From ECT2AJA-110-A sp035399845 (GTDB lineage: Bacteria > Planctomycetota > Phycisphaerae > UBA1845 > UTPLA1): a stretch of 64,000 bases of DNA. Location: contig DAOPJV010000012.1 of the NCBI GenBank assembly GCA_035399845.1, forward strand, positions 65,097-129,096, read 5' to 3'. Below, piece after piece: positions 52,844-61,231 of the stretch (position 1 is its first letter; each line of letters begins with the position of its first letter). The notes beneath the pieces are model-generated. The model had not been told where the DNA came from and did not search any database. It saw only the letters and a program-made list of their open reading frames with translations. The position numbers and the translations under genes were made by a program.

Positions 52844-53740
52844 GTGAGCGTCCTGACCAAACTGTTCGTGTTGATTCTGACTGTGTTGTCCATTGCCCTG
52901 AGCATGCTCACCATCGGCACCATGGCCGCGCAGCAAAACTGGAAGCAGAGCGCCACTGATTACAAAGGTGAGGCCACTGCGGCCATCGCGCAGCTCGACG
53001 CTGTCACGGCGAGCAACGCCCTTGAACAGCAGCGAGCCGTCGCCCGCCTCGAAAGCATGCAGGCGGAGATCACCAAGCTGCGAAACGATATCAACGACTA
53101 TCGCATCCAGCTGGCCAACTCTCAGCAGAAGATCGCCAGCACGACGAACCAGCTCAACAACGAGCAGGCCCAGGCCACGAGCCTTGCCGAGCACAACAAG
53201 ATGCTCGAAGGCGCCCGGACCCGCGAGCAGGAACTCGTCGCCAAGCTCTCCGAACGCAACTCGCGCCTGACCCGCGAGAACATTGACCTGAATGATCGCG
53301 TCAAGGAACTGACGGCCAACATGGCCATGGCCCAGTCCCGCGTCCGAGCCCTCAAGGAGCAGCTCGGTGGCGGCATGGGCGCGCAGCTCGGCGCCGCCGA
53401 GCCGACGCAGATCCCCGGCGGTCCCGCCATCGTTCAGGCCTACACGCCGAGCGCGTCGGCCCCCGTCGGTCTCTCCGACATCACGGCGCCGATCCGAGGT
53501 GAAGTCACGGCCGTTCGCGGCGACCTTGCCGAGATCTCCGTGGGCAGCGCCGATGGCGTCGGACACGGCATGCGTTTCCTGCTCTATCGACGCACGGGCG
53601 CCTCGCCGAAATACGTCGGCACGCTCCGCATCACGGCCGTCGAGGCGAACGCCGCCGCCGGCGTGATCGAGCAGTCGGAAGGTGACATCAGCGTCGGCGA
53701 TGCGGCCCGCGACCAGGCCAGCTTCGCGATGGGTGGCTGA
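52844..53740 (+). CDS. Membrane-anchored coiled-coil protein with C-terminal small beta domain
   Basis: 298 aa. N-terminal helix MSVLTKLFVLILTVLSIALSML anchors the protein. Residues about 30-170 are a long coiled coil (ITKLRNDINDYRIQLANSQQ, KIASTTNQLNNEQAQ). After a Pro/Ala linker comes a beta domain (about 205-295): GEVTAVRGDLAEISVGSADG, then VGHGMRFLLYRRTG, then KYVGTLRITAVEANAAAGVI, of a type seen in FlgT C-termini and similar envelope proteins. Start is a GTG with GGAGG about 6 nt upstream. Same strand as a small membrane protein and mreB, so an envelope or shape role is plausible. Confidence 0.8.
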   Translation: MSVLTKLFVLILTVLSIALSMLTIGTMAAQQNWKQSATDYKGEATAAIAQLDAVTASNALEQQRAVARLESMQAEITKLRNDINDYRIQLANSQQKIASTTNQLNNEQAQATSLAEHNKMLEGARTREQELVAKLSERNSRLTRENIDLNDRVKELTANMAMAQSRVRALKEQLGGGMGAQLGAAEPTQIPGGPAIVQAYTPSASAPVGLSDITAPIRGEVTAVRGDLAEISVGSADGVGHGMRFLLYRRTGASPKYVGTLRITAVEANAAAGVIEQSEGDISVGDAARDQASFAMGG

Positions 53741-53870
53741 TCGAACGAACCGGGGACGCCGCACTTCGCCGGCCGCCGGACACCGGTGGGCGAAAGTCCG
53801 GCGAGTTTGAAGAAACGCTCGGCGATAAATACGAACGCCGACAACCACTTAAGACTTGGGAGTGACAGCG

Positions 53871-54038
53871 ATGGCCAATATGCCCGGTGGCGCCTACCGA
53901 TCAAGCGGCGGCAAGGCGGACAACGACATCTACACGGCGCTTGTGATCATCGCCTGCTGCGTGGTCGGTCTCGCCGTCGGATTCGTCTCCTACAAGGCGA
54001 TCGAACTCCTCGGATCGCTCCCGAGCTTCAAGCTCTGA
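53871..54038 (+). CDS. Small single-pass membrane protein
   Basis: 55 aa. Gly/Ser-rich N-terminal 20 residues, then KADNDIYTALVIIACCVVGL leading into one helix (about 22-44, with a CC pair) and a short C-terminal tail (IELLGSLPSFKL). TTGGGAGTG upstream of the ATG at 53871 supports translation. It lies between the coiled-coil protein and mreB, probably in one transcription unit with the former. No family recognised. Confidence 0.75.
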   Translation: MANMPGGAYRSSGGKADNDIYTALVIIACCVVGLAVGFVSYKAIELLGSLPSFKL

Positions 54039-54064
54039 TTCCGGCGCCTCCCGGCGCCTGTCTC

Positions 54065-54086
54065 GCTCGGCGCATCTGCGCCGAGC
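54065..54086 (+). terminator. Hairpin after the small membrane protein gene
   Basis: Perfect 9-bp stem GCTCGGCGC/GCGCCGAGC with ATCT loop, 26 nt after the stop, followed by AACATTT. No T run, so it may be a processing or weak termination site. Confidence 0.45.
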
Positions 54087-54158
54087 AACATTTCACAAGC
54101 TTCGTTTTCACACGCAACAATTTCCTGACCTTCCGATGACGCGCCGACGTAGGACGTG

Positions 54159-54164
54159 TAGAAT
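54159..54164 (+). promoter_or_regulatory. Weak -10 candidate for mreB
   Basis: TAGAAT preceded by TG; no good -35 (best GATGAC, 18 nt upstream). About 95 nt before the mreB start. Confidence 0.3.
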
Positions 54165-54258
54165 GCGTCGCAGTTGAGGAAGCGTTTGCAGGCCTCTGCG
54201 CCGTTAGCCATATCGGCGATCCAACCGTTTCGACCATAAGCAGAGAGGGACCTCGGCT

Positions 54259-55314
54259 TTGCTATTCGACTCCCTGATGGGCATGTTCAGTGTCGATATG
54301 GGAATCGACCTGGGCACGTGCAACACGCTCGTATGCGTGAAGGGGGAAGGTATCGTCCTGAACGAACCTTCCGTCGTTGCCGTGCGCAAGGGGACGAACC
54401 AGGTTCTGCAGAACGGCAACGCCGTTGGTCTCGTCGCCAAGGAAATGCTCGGTAAAACGCCGGGCAGCATCTCCGCCATCAGACCGCTCAAGGACGGCGT
54501 CATCGCCGACTTCGATATCACTGAGGCGATGCTCGGTTACTTCATTCGCAAAGTACACGGCGGACGCAGCCGATTGATTCGCCCCCGCGTTGTCATCGCC
54601 GTTCCCTCCGGCATCACGGCCGTCGAGAAGCGCGCGGTCTACGGCTCCGCCGAACGCGCCGGCGCGCGACGCGTCTATCTGATTGAAGAACCCATGGCCG
54701 CCGGTATCGGCTCGGGACTTCCGATCGCCGAGGCCCGCGCCAGCATGATTGTCGACATCGGCGGCGGCACGACCGAAGTCGCCATCATGTCACTCGCTGA
54801 CGTCTCCGTGGCACAGTCAATCCGTGTCGCCGGCGATGACATGGACGAGGCGATCATCGCCCACATGAAGCGAACCTATAACCTCCAGATCGGTCCACAG
54901 ACGGCCGAGTGGCTTAAGATCGAAATCGGTTCCGCCTCCCCGCTCGACCAGGAAGTGTCGGTCGACGTGCGCGGCCGTGACATGATCAGCGGACTTCCGC
55001 GAAAGACCGTCGTCACGAGCCAGGAGATTCGCGAGGCCCTTCGCGAGCCGATCAGCCATATCCTGGATACCGTGACCCACACGCTGGAGAGCTGCGAGCC
55101 GGAGCTTGCGGCCGACCTCGTTGACAACGGCATCCACCTCTGCGGCGGCGGCGCCCTGCTCCGCGGTCTGGATTCCGTCATGTCCGATGCGACGGGCCTG
55201 ACGGTCAAAGTCGTGGACGACCCCCTCTCCTGCGTCGCCCGCGGCACGAGTGTCTATCTCGAGAATCTCGCCGAGTGGAAGGACACGCTCGAGAGCGATC
55301 ATCACAATCTCTGA
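54259..55314 (+). CDS. mreB: Rod-shape-determining actin homologue MreB
   Basis: 351 aa, normal length. MGIDLGTCNTLVCVKGEGIVLNEPSVVAV is the phosphate 1 region. VIAVPSGITAVEKRAVYGSAERAGARRVYLIEEPMAAGIG and MIVDIGGGTTEVAIMSL (phosphate 2), and LCGGGALLRGLDSVMSDATG (adenosine loop) are all intact. The N-terminal MLFDSLMGMF is the usual amphipathic membrane-binding helix, which supports the TTG start at 54259 with GAGAGGGA upstream rather than the ATG at 54277. It organises lateral cell-wall synthesis. No mreC or mreD is adjacent. Confidence 0.95.
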   Translation: MLFDSLMGMFSVDMGIDLGTCNTLVCVKGEGIVLNEPSVVAVRKGTNQVLQNGNAVGLVAKEMLGKTPGSISAIRPLKDGVIADFDITEAMLGYFIRKVHGGRSRLIRPRVVIAVPSGITAVEKRAVYGSAERAGARRVYLIEEPMAAGIGSGLPIAEARASMIVDIGGGTTEVAIMSLADVSVAQSIRVAGDDMDEAIIAHMKRTYNLQIGPQTAEWLKIEIGSASPLDQEVSVDVRGRDMISGLPRKTVVTSQEIREALREPISHILDTVTHTLESCEPELAADLVDNGIHLCGGGALLRGLDSVMSDATGLTVKVVDDPLSCVARGTSVYLENLAEWKDTLESDHHNL

Positions 55315-55351
55315 TCCGACACACTTCGCGATCGCGATTCACTGAATTACC

Positions 55352-56608
55352 ATGGCCCGTCGCATGAGAATCCTGACGGCCAGATTCGTTGTCCCCGTCA
55401 CGACGCCCGTCATCGAACGCGGCGCCCTCCTGCTGCGCGATGGTCACATTCGCGCTCTCGGTTCGCTCGAGACGATTGCAGGGACCGCCCCGACGGGAAC
55501 GCCCATCGAGGACCTGGGCGACGCCGCCCTGCTGCCGGGCTTCGTCAATCCGCACACGCATCTCGAACTGACGGCCTATCACGGCGTTCTGCCGCGTGCG
55601 CCGCTGTGGGAATGGTTCAACACACTGCTGCCGAGCCGACTGACGCCAGGCGCCGCCGATCGTGAGCTCGCGTCGCTGCGTCGGGGCGCGCAAATGAGCC
55701 TCGACGCGGGCGTAACGCTCATCGGCGACATCTCCCGCTGCGGGATCACGGCGTCGGCGCTGGGCGAATCTCCGATCCGGCGTATCTGCTTTGTCGAGCT
55801 GATCAGCGGCGCGTCCGCCCCGCCATCCAACATTGCGGAACTTGAGTCCATGTCGGCGGATACCGAGCAGTCGCACGGAGGCGACAGATGCGTGATCGGC
55901 GTCACGCCGCACGCCCCCTATACCGTGACGCCGACGGACCTGCGCGCTTCAGTCCAACTCGCGACCCGGCGACGCTGTCCATTGACGATGCACCTGCTGG
56001 AGACGATCGAGGAACGTGACTGGCTCCATGGCCGCCCGGGTTTCCTCGCGACATTCCTGAGAGATCGCGGTCTGACGTGCGCCGACCATCAGCCCGACAG
56101 TCCGTCCGCCCTGCTCAAGGCGGCCGGCTTTGACGAGTTCCCCGCCCTCTTCGCACATGTGAACTACGACGACGCGGAGACAACATCACTCATCGCGAAG
56201 GCCGGTTCCTCCGTTGTCTATTGCCCACGCGCTCACGCCTGGTTCGGACACGAGGGTCATCCCTGGCGCGCATTGCTGCAAGCCGGCGTCAATGTCTGCG
56301 TCGGGACAGACAGCCTGGCGAGTAATGACTCACTGTCGATTCTGGACGAGCTTCGTTTCCTTGCGATGCGTCATCCGGATGTCAACGCCGGCGAGTTGCT
56401 GTCGATGGGAACGTCGCGGAGCGCACACGCGCTGGGTGTCGCGCCATTCGCCGGCAGACTCGAACCCGGCGCATGGGCCGATGTGTGTGCGATTCCCTGC
56501 GTCGCAAAATCCACGAATCAGGTCGTCGACGAGATCATTCGGGGCGCCGCGCAGCCGGCGCGGACATGGGTCGCCGGCGCCGACGTGTCTATGCCGGACG
56601 GTCTGTGA
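55352..56608 (+). CDS. Amidohydrolase-family deaminase
   Basis: 418 aa. TIM-barrel amidohydrolase: LLPGFVNPHTHLELTAYHG (metal HxH), GVTPHAPYTVTPTDLR, PLTMHLLETIEERDWLHGRP, LFAHVNYDDAETT, VVYCPRAHAWFGHEGHPWR and VCVGTDSLASNDSLSILDEL (metal Asp). The SxNDSLSILDE element is typical of the cytosine/adenosine-derivative deaminase group that includes aminofutalosine deaminase. A nucleoside-type substrate is therefore likely but not proven; no other menaquinone genes are in the window. 37 bp after mreB, possibly the same transcript. Confidence 0.87.
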   Translation: MARRMRILTARFVVPVTTPVIERGALLLRDGHIRALGSLETIAGTAPTGTPIEDLGDAALLPGFVNPHTHLELTAYHGVLPRAPLWEWFNTLLPSRLTPGAADRELASLRRGAQMSLDAGVTLIGDISRCGITASALGESPIRRICFVELISGASAPPSNIAELESMSADTEQSHGGDRCVIGVTPHAPYTVTPTDLRASVQLATRRRCPLTMHLLETIEERDWLHGRPGFLATFLRDRGLTCADHQPDSPSALLKAAGFDEFPALFAHVNYDDAETTSLIAKAGSSVVYCPRAHAWFGHEGHPWRALLQAGVNVCVGTDSLASNDSLSILDELRFLAMRHPDVNAGELLSMGTSRSAHALGVAPFAGRLEPGAWADVCAIPCVAKSTNQVVDEIIRGAAQPARTWVAGADVSMPDGL

Positions 56609-56685
56609 TTTCAACCTTACACACGTTTTTTTGCCCGCCATTTACGGCATCTCTCATACGATTGACCGATTATTCGCACGAATCC

Positions 56686-56713
56686 TTGAGTGTCGCCGAA
56701 CGGATCTTACAAT
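56686..56713 (+). promoter_or_regulatory. Predicted promoter of the DUF1844 gene
   Basis: TTGAGT (56686-56691), 16-nt spacer, TACAAT (56708-56713); leader about 100 nt. Confidence 0.45.
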
Positions 56714-56821
56714 GGCGCTCGGTCCGGGGTTCCGGTCCAACCGCGGTTCCCCCCAGCTGCGCGCCGGGCCCCGGCCACTTTGTTTTCTGTAACGCCAAAC
56801 CGCTCGGAGCGATGATTCATA

Positions 56822-57193
56822 ATGACTGACGAGGCGCCGAAGATTCACATCGATGACGACTGGAAGAGCGAGGCCGCCGCCGAGAAGGAGCGGCTCGCCA
56901 ACGAGGTCGAAGCCAGGGACGCTGGCCCGATCCCGGCGCCGACGTTTGTCGAGATTGTTCAGACGCTCGCGATGCAGGTCATGGTTGGCCTGGGTGGCAT
57001 GCAGGGACCGAATGGCCAGCCGATCCCGCCCAATCTCGACCTGGCGAAGCACTTCATCGACATGCTCGATGTGCTGGAGAAGAAGACGAAGGGCAATCTG
57101 GATCAGGACGAACAGACGATCCTGGACACGACGCTCCATCAGCTCCGCATGGCCTACGTCGAGTCCGTCGGTGGTCACGGCGCAGCCCGCTAG
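56822..57193 (+). CDS. DUF1844 family protein
   Basis: 123 aa. The conserved block is FVEIVQTLAMQVMVGLGGMQGPNGQPIPPNLDLAKHFIDMLDVLEKKTKGNLDQDEQTILDTTLHQLRMAYV, the entire DUF1844 pattern (TLxxQaxxhLG.....G....dL..Ak..ID.L..LeekTkGNL...E...L...L..LR..Y). A charged N-terminal 40 residues precede it. The family is common in Planctomycetota and other groups and has no known function. Convergent with the PBP4-type gene (6-bp gap). Confidence 0.88.
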   Translation: MTDEAPKIHIDDDWKSEAAAEKERLANEVEARDAGPIPAPTFVEIVQTLAMQVMVGLGGMQGPNGQPIPPNLDLAKHFIDMLDVLEKKTKGNLDQDEQTILDTTLHQLRMAYVESVGGHGAAR

Positions 57194-57199
57194 GCGGGC

Positions 57200-58732
57200 C
57201 TATTCGGCGGTCTCCGACTTCGCGGAGACTGTCGGCTGTTCGCCCTCGTATTTCACGAGCAGTTCAAGCGCCCGATCCATCTTCGGTTTCGGATTGGTAT
57301 CGGGCTTCGTGATGTTGTTGTAGAAAAACGCGAAGGCGTACCAGCGATCGTTGGACGCATGGACAAACCCCGCGAGCGTTCGCACGCCGCGGATTGTCCC
57401 GGTCTTGCCGAACACACGGCCCTTCGCCGCGCCGCTGCGCATTCGCTTCCTGAGCGTGCCGGATTCACCCGAGACCCCCAGCGAATTCCGCACGAGATCG
57501 AACGTCTTCTCGTCGCGATGTACCGTCGACAGGATTCGCGTCATCGCGGCCGGGCTGATCTTGTTGTTGCGGGAGAGACCACTGCCGTCGTCGACGGAAA
57601 CCTGGTTCGCCGAGATTCCGAGCTTTCGATAGTAGGCGTTCATGGCGGAGCGCCCCGAATCCCAGCTGCCGACACCCGCCTCCTTCGCTCCCATCGCCTT
57701 GAAGAGGCAGTCGGCCATCATCCCGAGGCTGTCCTGCCCGGCGCGGGCGAGCGAGTCGGCGATCGACGCGTTATGAACGGCGACAACGTGCACGTCCGCC
57801 GGCAGCGTGTTTGCGTCCACGCGCACCTTCTCGCGAACCACCTTGCCGCCGACCGGAATTCCCTCGGCCTCGATCGCCGCCTTCAGCGCGGCGCCGAAGA
57901 ACAATCCGGGATCACGGACAGTCACTTCTTCGAGCCGGCCTTCTCTCGACACGACGCCGCGAAGCAGCAGCGTGTCAGAGTCGCGCTGGCGATGGACCGT
58001 AACGCTCATCTCGCCGCCCGTGCGCGTCTCATTTGAGACGCGTGTGTAATAATTCGGCGGGACCAGCGTGACGGCCGCGGGCTGGCCCGCCGCCGTCGGC
58101 GCGACGATGGCGGCGACGCAGTTGGCGTTGAAGTTCAGACCGCCGATTGGCGCCTCGTACCACGCCTGGTACTGGTCCTTCGGCCAGTTCGGATGAACGA
58201 AATCCAGATCAAAAATGAAGTCGTCAACGACGACGTTCCCCGGAATCTGCTTCACGCCCGCGGCCTTGAGCCGTTCGGCCCACTGCCTGAACGCCGCCCC
58301 GATCTCGTGCCCCCGCGCCTCGGCCAGTTTCTCGTCGCCGAAGGTCGGATCGCCGGATCCGATGACCACGAGATCCGAGCCTCGGATCGCCAGAACCGTC
58401 GTAAAGCTGTAGTCGGCGCCAAGGTGATCGATCGAGGCCGCCATGACGGCGAGCTTCATGCAGCTCGCGGGGATCATCGGCGTCGTGGCGCCCCGTTCGT
58501 AGATCGTCGAGCCGTCGCTCAGATCGACCACGTGGACGCCGAGCTTCGTCTTCGCCCCGCTGACGGGCGCCAGCGCATCGGCAAGCCTGTCGGCGATCGC
58601 CGTCTGGGCAAACGCCGTCGAAACGGACATCGCCACGCTGAAGCACGCCAATATTGCCGTCACGCGCTGCGGACGGGCGCGCTCGGCGCGCCATTCACGT
58701 CGGGGTCGATATTCTGCGGCCTCCATGCACAT
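57200..58732 (-). CDS. dacB: PBP4-type D-alanyl-D-alanine carboxypeptidase/endopeptidase
   Basis: 510 aa from the ATG at 58732. Signal sequence RVTAILACFSVAMSVSTAFA. Serine peptidase S13 motifs: PASCMKLAVMAAS (SxxK, Ser about 90), VSVDDGSGLSRNNKISP (SxN), and VFGKTGTIRG (KTG). LNFNANCVAAIVAP and the long insert between SxxK and SxN are typical of PBP4. It cleaves D-Ala or cross-links in periplasmic peptidoglycan. Longer in-frame starts exist (58768, 58759) but lie upstream of a -35/-10 pair whose -10 is 8 nt before 58732, so a leaderless start there is preferred. Confidence 0.92.
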   Translation of the reverse strand: MCMEAAEYRPRREWRAERARPQRVTAILACFSVAMSVSTAFAQTAIADRLADALAPVSGAKTKLGVHVVDLSDGSTIYERGATTPMIPASCMKLAVMAASIDHLGADYSFTTVLAIRGSDLVVIGSGDPTFGDEKLAEARGHEIGAAFRQWAERLKAAGVKQIPGNVVVDDFIFDLDFVHPNWPKDQYQAWYEAPIGGLNFNANCVAAIVAPTAAGQPAAVTLVPPNYYTRVSNETRTGGEMSVTVHRQRDSDTLLLRGVVSREGRLEEVTVRDPGLFFGAALKAAIEAEGIPVGGKVVREKVRVDANTLPADVHVVAVHNASIADSLARAGQDSLGMMADCLFKAMGAKEAGVGSWDSGRSAMNAYYRKLGISANQVSVDDGSGLSRNNKISPAAMTRILSTVHRDEKTFDLVRNSLGVSGESGTLRKRMRSGAAKGRVFGKTGTIRGVRTLAGFVHASNDRWYAFAFFYNNITKPDTNPKPKMDRALELLVKYEGEQPTVSAKSETAE

Positions 58733-58740
58733 TCGGGCAG

Positions 58741-58768
58741 ATATTATCGCGGTAGCCATCGGTTTCAA
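58741..58768 (-). promoter_or_regulatory. Promoter of dacB, leaderless
   Basis: Minus strand TTGAAA (58768-58763), 16-nt spacer, TAATAT (58746-58741), then 8 nt to the ATG at 58732. Confidence 0.55.
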
Positions 58769-59022
58769 GGTTTTGAATCGCGCAGCATTCGCGCGTAAAG
58801 TTCTAAAGGGGCCGCGGTTAACCGAATCCTCGTCACGACGACGAGTCCCTCAGGGAGCGGATCGGCGTTCTTCATGATTTGGCCGGTTCAGTTGCCGCCA
58901 CGTCCCCTTACAATGCAATATCGACGCGGTCGTTGCGTCGCGCCGTACCTTTTCGACGCATCGACCGCCCAGCGATACGAAAGCCAGACGCCGTCGCACA
59001 GGACGACGGCGACGAAGGACCC

Positions 59023-59799
59023 ATGGCCGATACGACTTCAACCAAGACCGACCAGACTTCCGTCCTGATCGTCGCGCCCAGCCCCGACGATCTGCTGCTG
59101 CGACTCGGACAATCGCTGCAGGAGACGGGCGCCGCCGTCCATTTCACGACAGATGTCTACATGGCGATGGCCCGCCTGGCCACGGGCGAGCGATTCGGCC
59201 ACGTCGTCGTCGAGGCCGCCGCCCTGGACGATTACGAGCGATCCTTCCTGTCGCTCGCGCCCCAGTACTACGAATCCGCCTCGTTCTATGTTCCCGCTCG
59301 ATCCGTCCTGGATGAGCGAATGCTCACACAGGGCCGCTACGACGTCCTGAGCCCCGACGGCATCGTCGACGCCGTCCTCGGCATTCGCGACGCCGAAACG
59401 CTGGAGGCCGCCGAGGCGACATGGTCCGAACCACGAACGATCGGCGAACCCGACGAAGACGTGCAGCCGTCCAACGTCGAGAGCGACACGGCCGGCGCCT
59501 GTTTCGCGCCGGCGAACGAGGCCCCGCAACCGCCCAGACTCTCGACGGACGGCGACATGGACGCCTCGCAGTCAGGTCCCTCGCTGCATGACGCCGTTCG
59601 CGAACGCATGGGCGCCAATGGCGGCGGCGTTCAGCGCAGGCGACCGCCCGGGGCCCCGCCCGCTCCGTCGGACACGACGCCGCCCGAATCAGAGACCCGC
59701 GTGTCGCGCGAGGAGATGGACGCCCTGCTTGGCGCCGACGACGAAACACTGGATGACATGACGGACGCAACGCGCGAAGACGGAAAGGGCGAGGCATGA
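59023..59799 (+). CDS. Degenerate receiver-like protein with EIDALL-type C-terminal motif
   Basis: 258 aa. Residues 12-125 resemble a receiver fold (SVLIVAPSPDDLLLRLGQSL, FGHVVVEAAALDDYERSF, YDVLSPDGIVDAVLGI), but the position expected for the phospho-acceptor Asp reads VVVEAA, so phosphorylation is doubtful. Residues 130-225 are low complexity and Pro/Ala/Asp-rich. Near the C-terminus, VSREEMDALLGADDE resembles the LSQxEIDALL motif of FliM/FliN N-termini. GAAGGA 9 nt before the ATG at 59023 supports the start. The stop overlaps the GGDEF gene (ATGA). Confidence 0.75.
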   Translation: MADTTSTKTDQTSVLIVAPSPDDLLLRLGQSLQETGAAVHFTTDVYMAMARLATGERFGHVVVEAAALDDYERSFLSLAPQYYESASFYVPARSVLDERMLTQGRYDVLSPDGIVDAVLGIRDAETLEAAEATWSEPRTIGEPDEDVQPSNVESDTAGACFAPANEAPQPPRLSTDGDMDASQSGPSLHDAVRERMGANGGGVQRRRPPGAPPAPSDTTPPESETRVSREEMDALLGADDETLDDMTDATREDGKGEA

Positions 59800-61121
59800 T
59801 CGTCCAATCCACCAAGACAGATACACGGCTCCTGATCGTGAACGATCTCGATCGTCTCGCGCCGATCGCGCGCAACGCCATTGCGCCGACACCGATCAGC
59901 GGCGTCCGCGACATGCTCGCCGGCATCGCCGCCGTGCCGAGCATGGGCCCCGCCGCGATTCTCGTCGGCCACGATCCGAAATGTCGCCAGACGGAAGCCG
60001 CCATGCGCGCCCTGCGCCACGCGGCCGGCCCGGATACGCGCATCGTCTTCTGCTGCGCGCCCGCCTACGAACAACTGGGCATGCGCGTCTGCGACGCCGG
60101 CGCGACGGACTACCTGATCTTCCCGCCCGAACGCTCGGCGCTGCGCACGGCGCTGCTCGGCGAACAGGCGGAGACCCCGACGCCGATCGAAACGCGATCG
60201 CCGTCGCTGCGCGAATCGTCGTCCGTCGGCGCCGATGAAATCGGTCGCATCGCCCTGAACCTGCCCCGGGTCCTGGACAAGCAGCTCGACACGCTCGGCG
60301 ATCTTGCCGAGATGATCTGTCTCGGCATTGAGGCCCGCGGCGTCGAAGTACAGGTCGGACGTGAAATCGGTCGCGCGGGGCTCGACGCCGCCGGCAAGCA
60401 CGACGCGAAACTGACAGAACTCATCGGTCCCCGCGAACGCCCCATCGGACGCATTCGCGCCGGCCGCAGCGGTCGCGGCGAATACACGTCGGCCGACAGA
60501 GACAAGCTGCGCCAGTATGGCGTATTGATCTTTCGCATGTTCGAGGCGGCTGCGAAGCAGTCGCAATGGCGAAAGCTCGCGTTCACTGACGACCTGACGA
60601 GACTGCCCAATCGACGACGACTCATGGCGTTCCTGAAGGAGGTCATCACGCGAGCCACACGGGAGAATGAATCGGCGACCGTGCTGGTCTTCGATATCGA
60701 CGACTTCAAACGCTACAACGACGCCTACGGCCACGACGCCGGTGACGAGATCCTTCGTGAAATCGGCAAGCTCTTCGTGCAGTGCTCGCGCAAGACCGAC
60801 ATGGTCGCGCGACTCGGCGGCGACGAGTTCGTCGTCGTCTTCTGGGACGCCGAGAAGCCACGCGCCGAAGGCTCCGCCCATCCCGAGCGCGTGCTGGACA
60901 TTCTGCAGCGCTTCAAGCGGGCGCTCGGCACGCATAAATTCAGCCGGCTCGGCCCCGAAGCCGTCGGCTTCCTGACCATCAGCGGCGGTCTCGCCCGATT
61001 CCCTGACCAGGGCCAAACCCCCGAATCGCTGCTGGAGGCCGCCGACAAGGCGCTGCTTCGCGCCAAGGCCGCCGGCAAGAACCGCTTCTTCATCGTCGGC
61101 GGCGAAGGCGTCGCCAGGTAG
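59796..61121 (+). CDS. GGDEF diguanylate cyclase with degenerate receiver-like N-terminus
   Basis: 441 aa. Residues 10-125 are receiver-like (TRLLIVNDLDRLAPIARNAI, ATDYLIFPPERSALRTALLG) without a convincing phospho-acceptor. A helical and GAF-like linker (about 145-255) follows. The GGDEF domain spans about 265-440: FTDDLTRLPNRRRLMAFL, VLVFDIDDFKRYNDAYGHDAGDEIL and RLGGDEFVVVFWDAE with an intact active-site loop at about residue 342. No RxxD inhibitory site stands out upstream of the loop. It makes cyclic di-GMP. It starts at an ATG overlapping the stop of the upstream receiver-like gene, so the two probably act together. Confidence 0.92.
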   Translation: MIVQSTKTDTRLLIVNDLDRLAPIARNAIAPTPISGVRDMLAGIAAVPSMGPAAILVGHDPKCRQTEAAMRALRHAAGPDTRIVFCCAPAYEQLGMRVCDAGATDYLIFPPERSALRTALLGEQAETPTPIETRSPSLRESSSVGADEIGRIALNLPRVLDKQLDTLGDLAEMICLGIEARGVEVQVGREIGRAGLDAAGKHDAKLTELIGPRERPIGRIRAGRSGRGEYTSADRDKLRQYGVLIFRMFEAAAKQSQWRKLAFTDDLTRLPNRRRLMAFLKEVITRATRENESATVLVFDIDDFKRYNDAYGHDAGDEILREIGKLFVQCSRKTDMVARLGGDEFVVVFWDAEKPRAEGSAHPERVLDILQRFKRALGTHKFSRLGPEAVGFLTISGGLARFPDQGQTPESLLEAADKALLRAKAAGKNRFFIVGGEGVAR

Positions 61122-61217
61122 CCTCGCGCGAGCCGCCCTGACCCGATCTGAGCCTCGCTGTCCCCAGCGTGGCGCTTCACCAATCATTCCGCCACGATGA
61201 AATGGCGGCCCTTCAAT

Positions 61218-61223
61218 TATCAT
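61218..61223 (+). promoter_or_regulatory. Putative -10 of a leaderless gene
   Basis: TATCAT ends 8 nt before the ATG at 61232; no Shine-Dalgarno site and no clear -35. Confidence 0.35.
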
Positions 61224-61231
61224 GCGTCGAT

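Noticed and set aside
59631..61223. 530-codon frame antisense to the GGDEF gene
   Set aside because: No recognisable protein pattern; GGDEF sense frame is intact.
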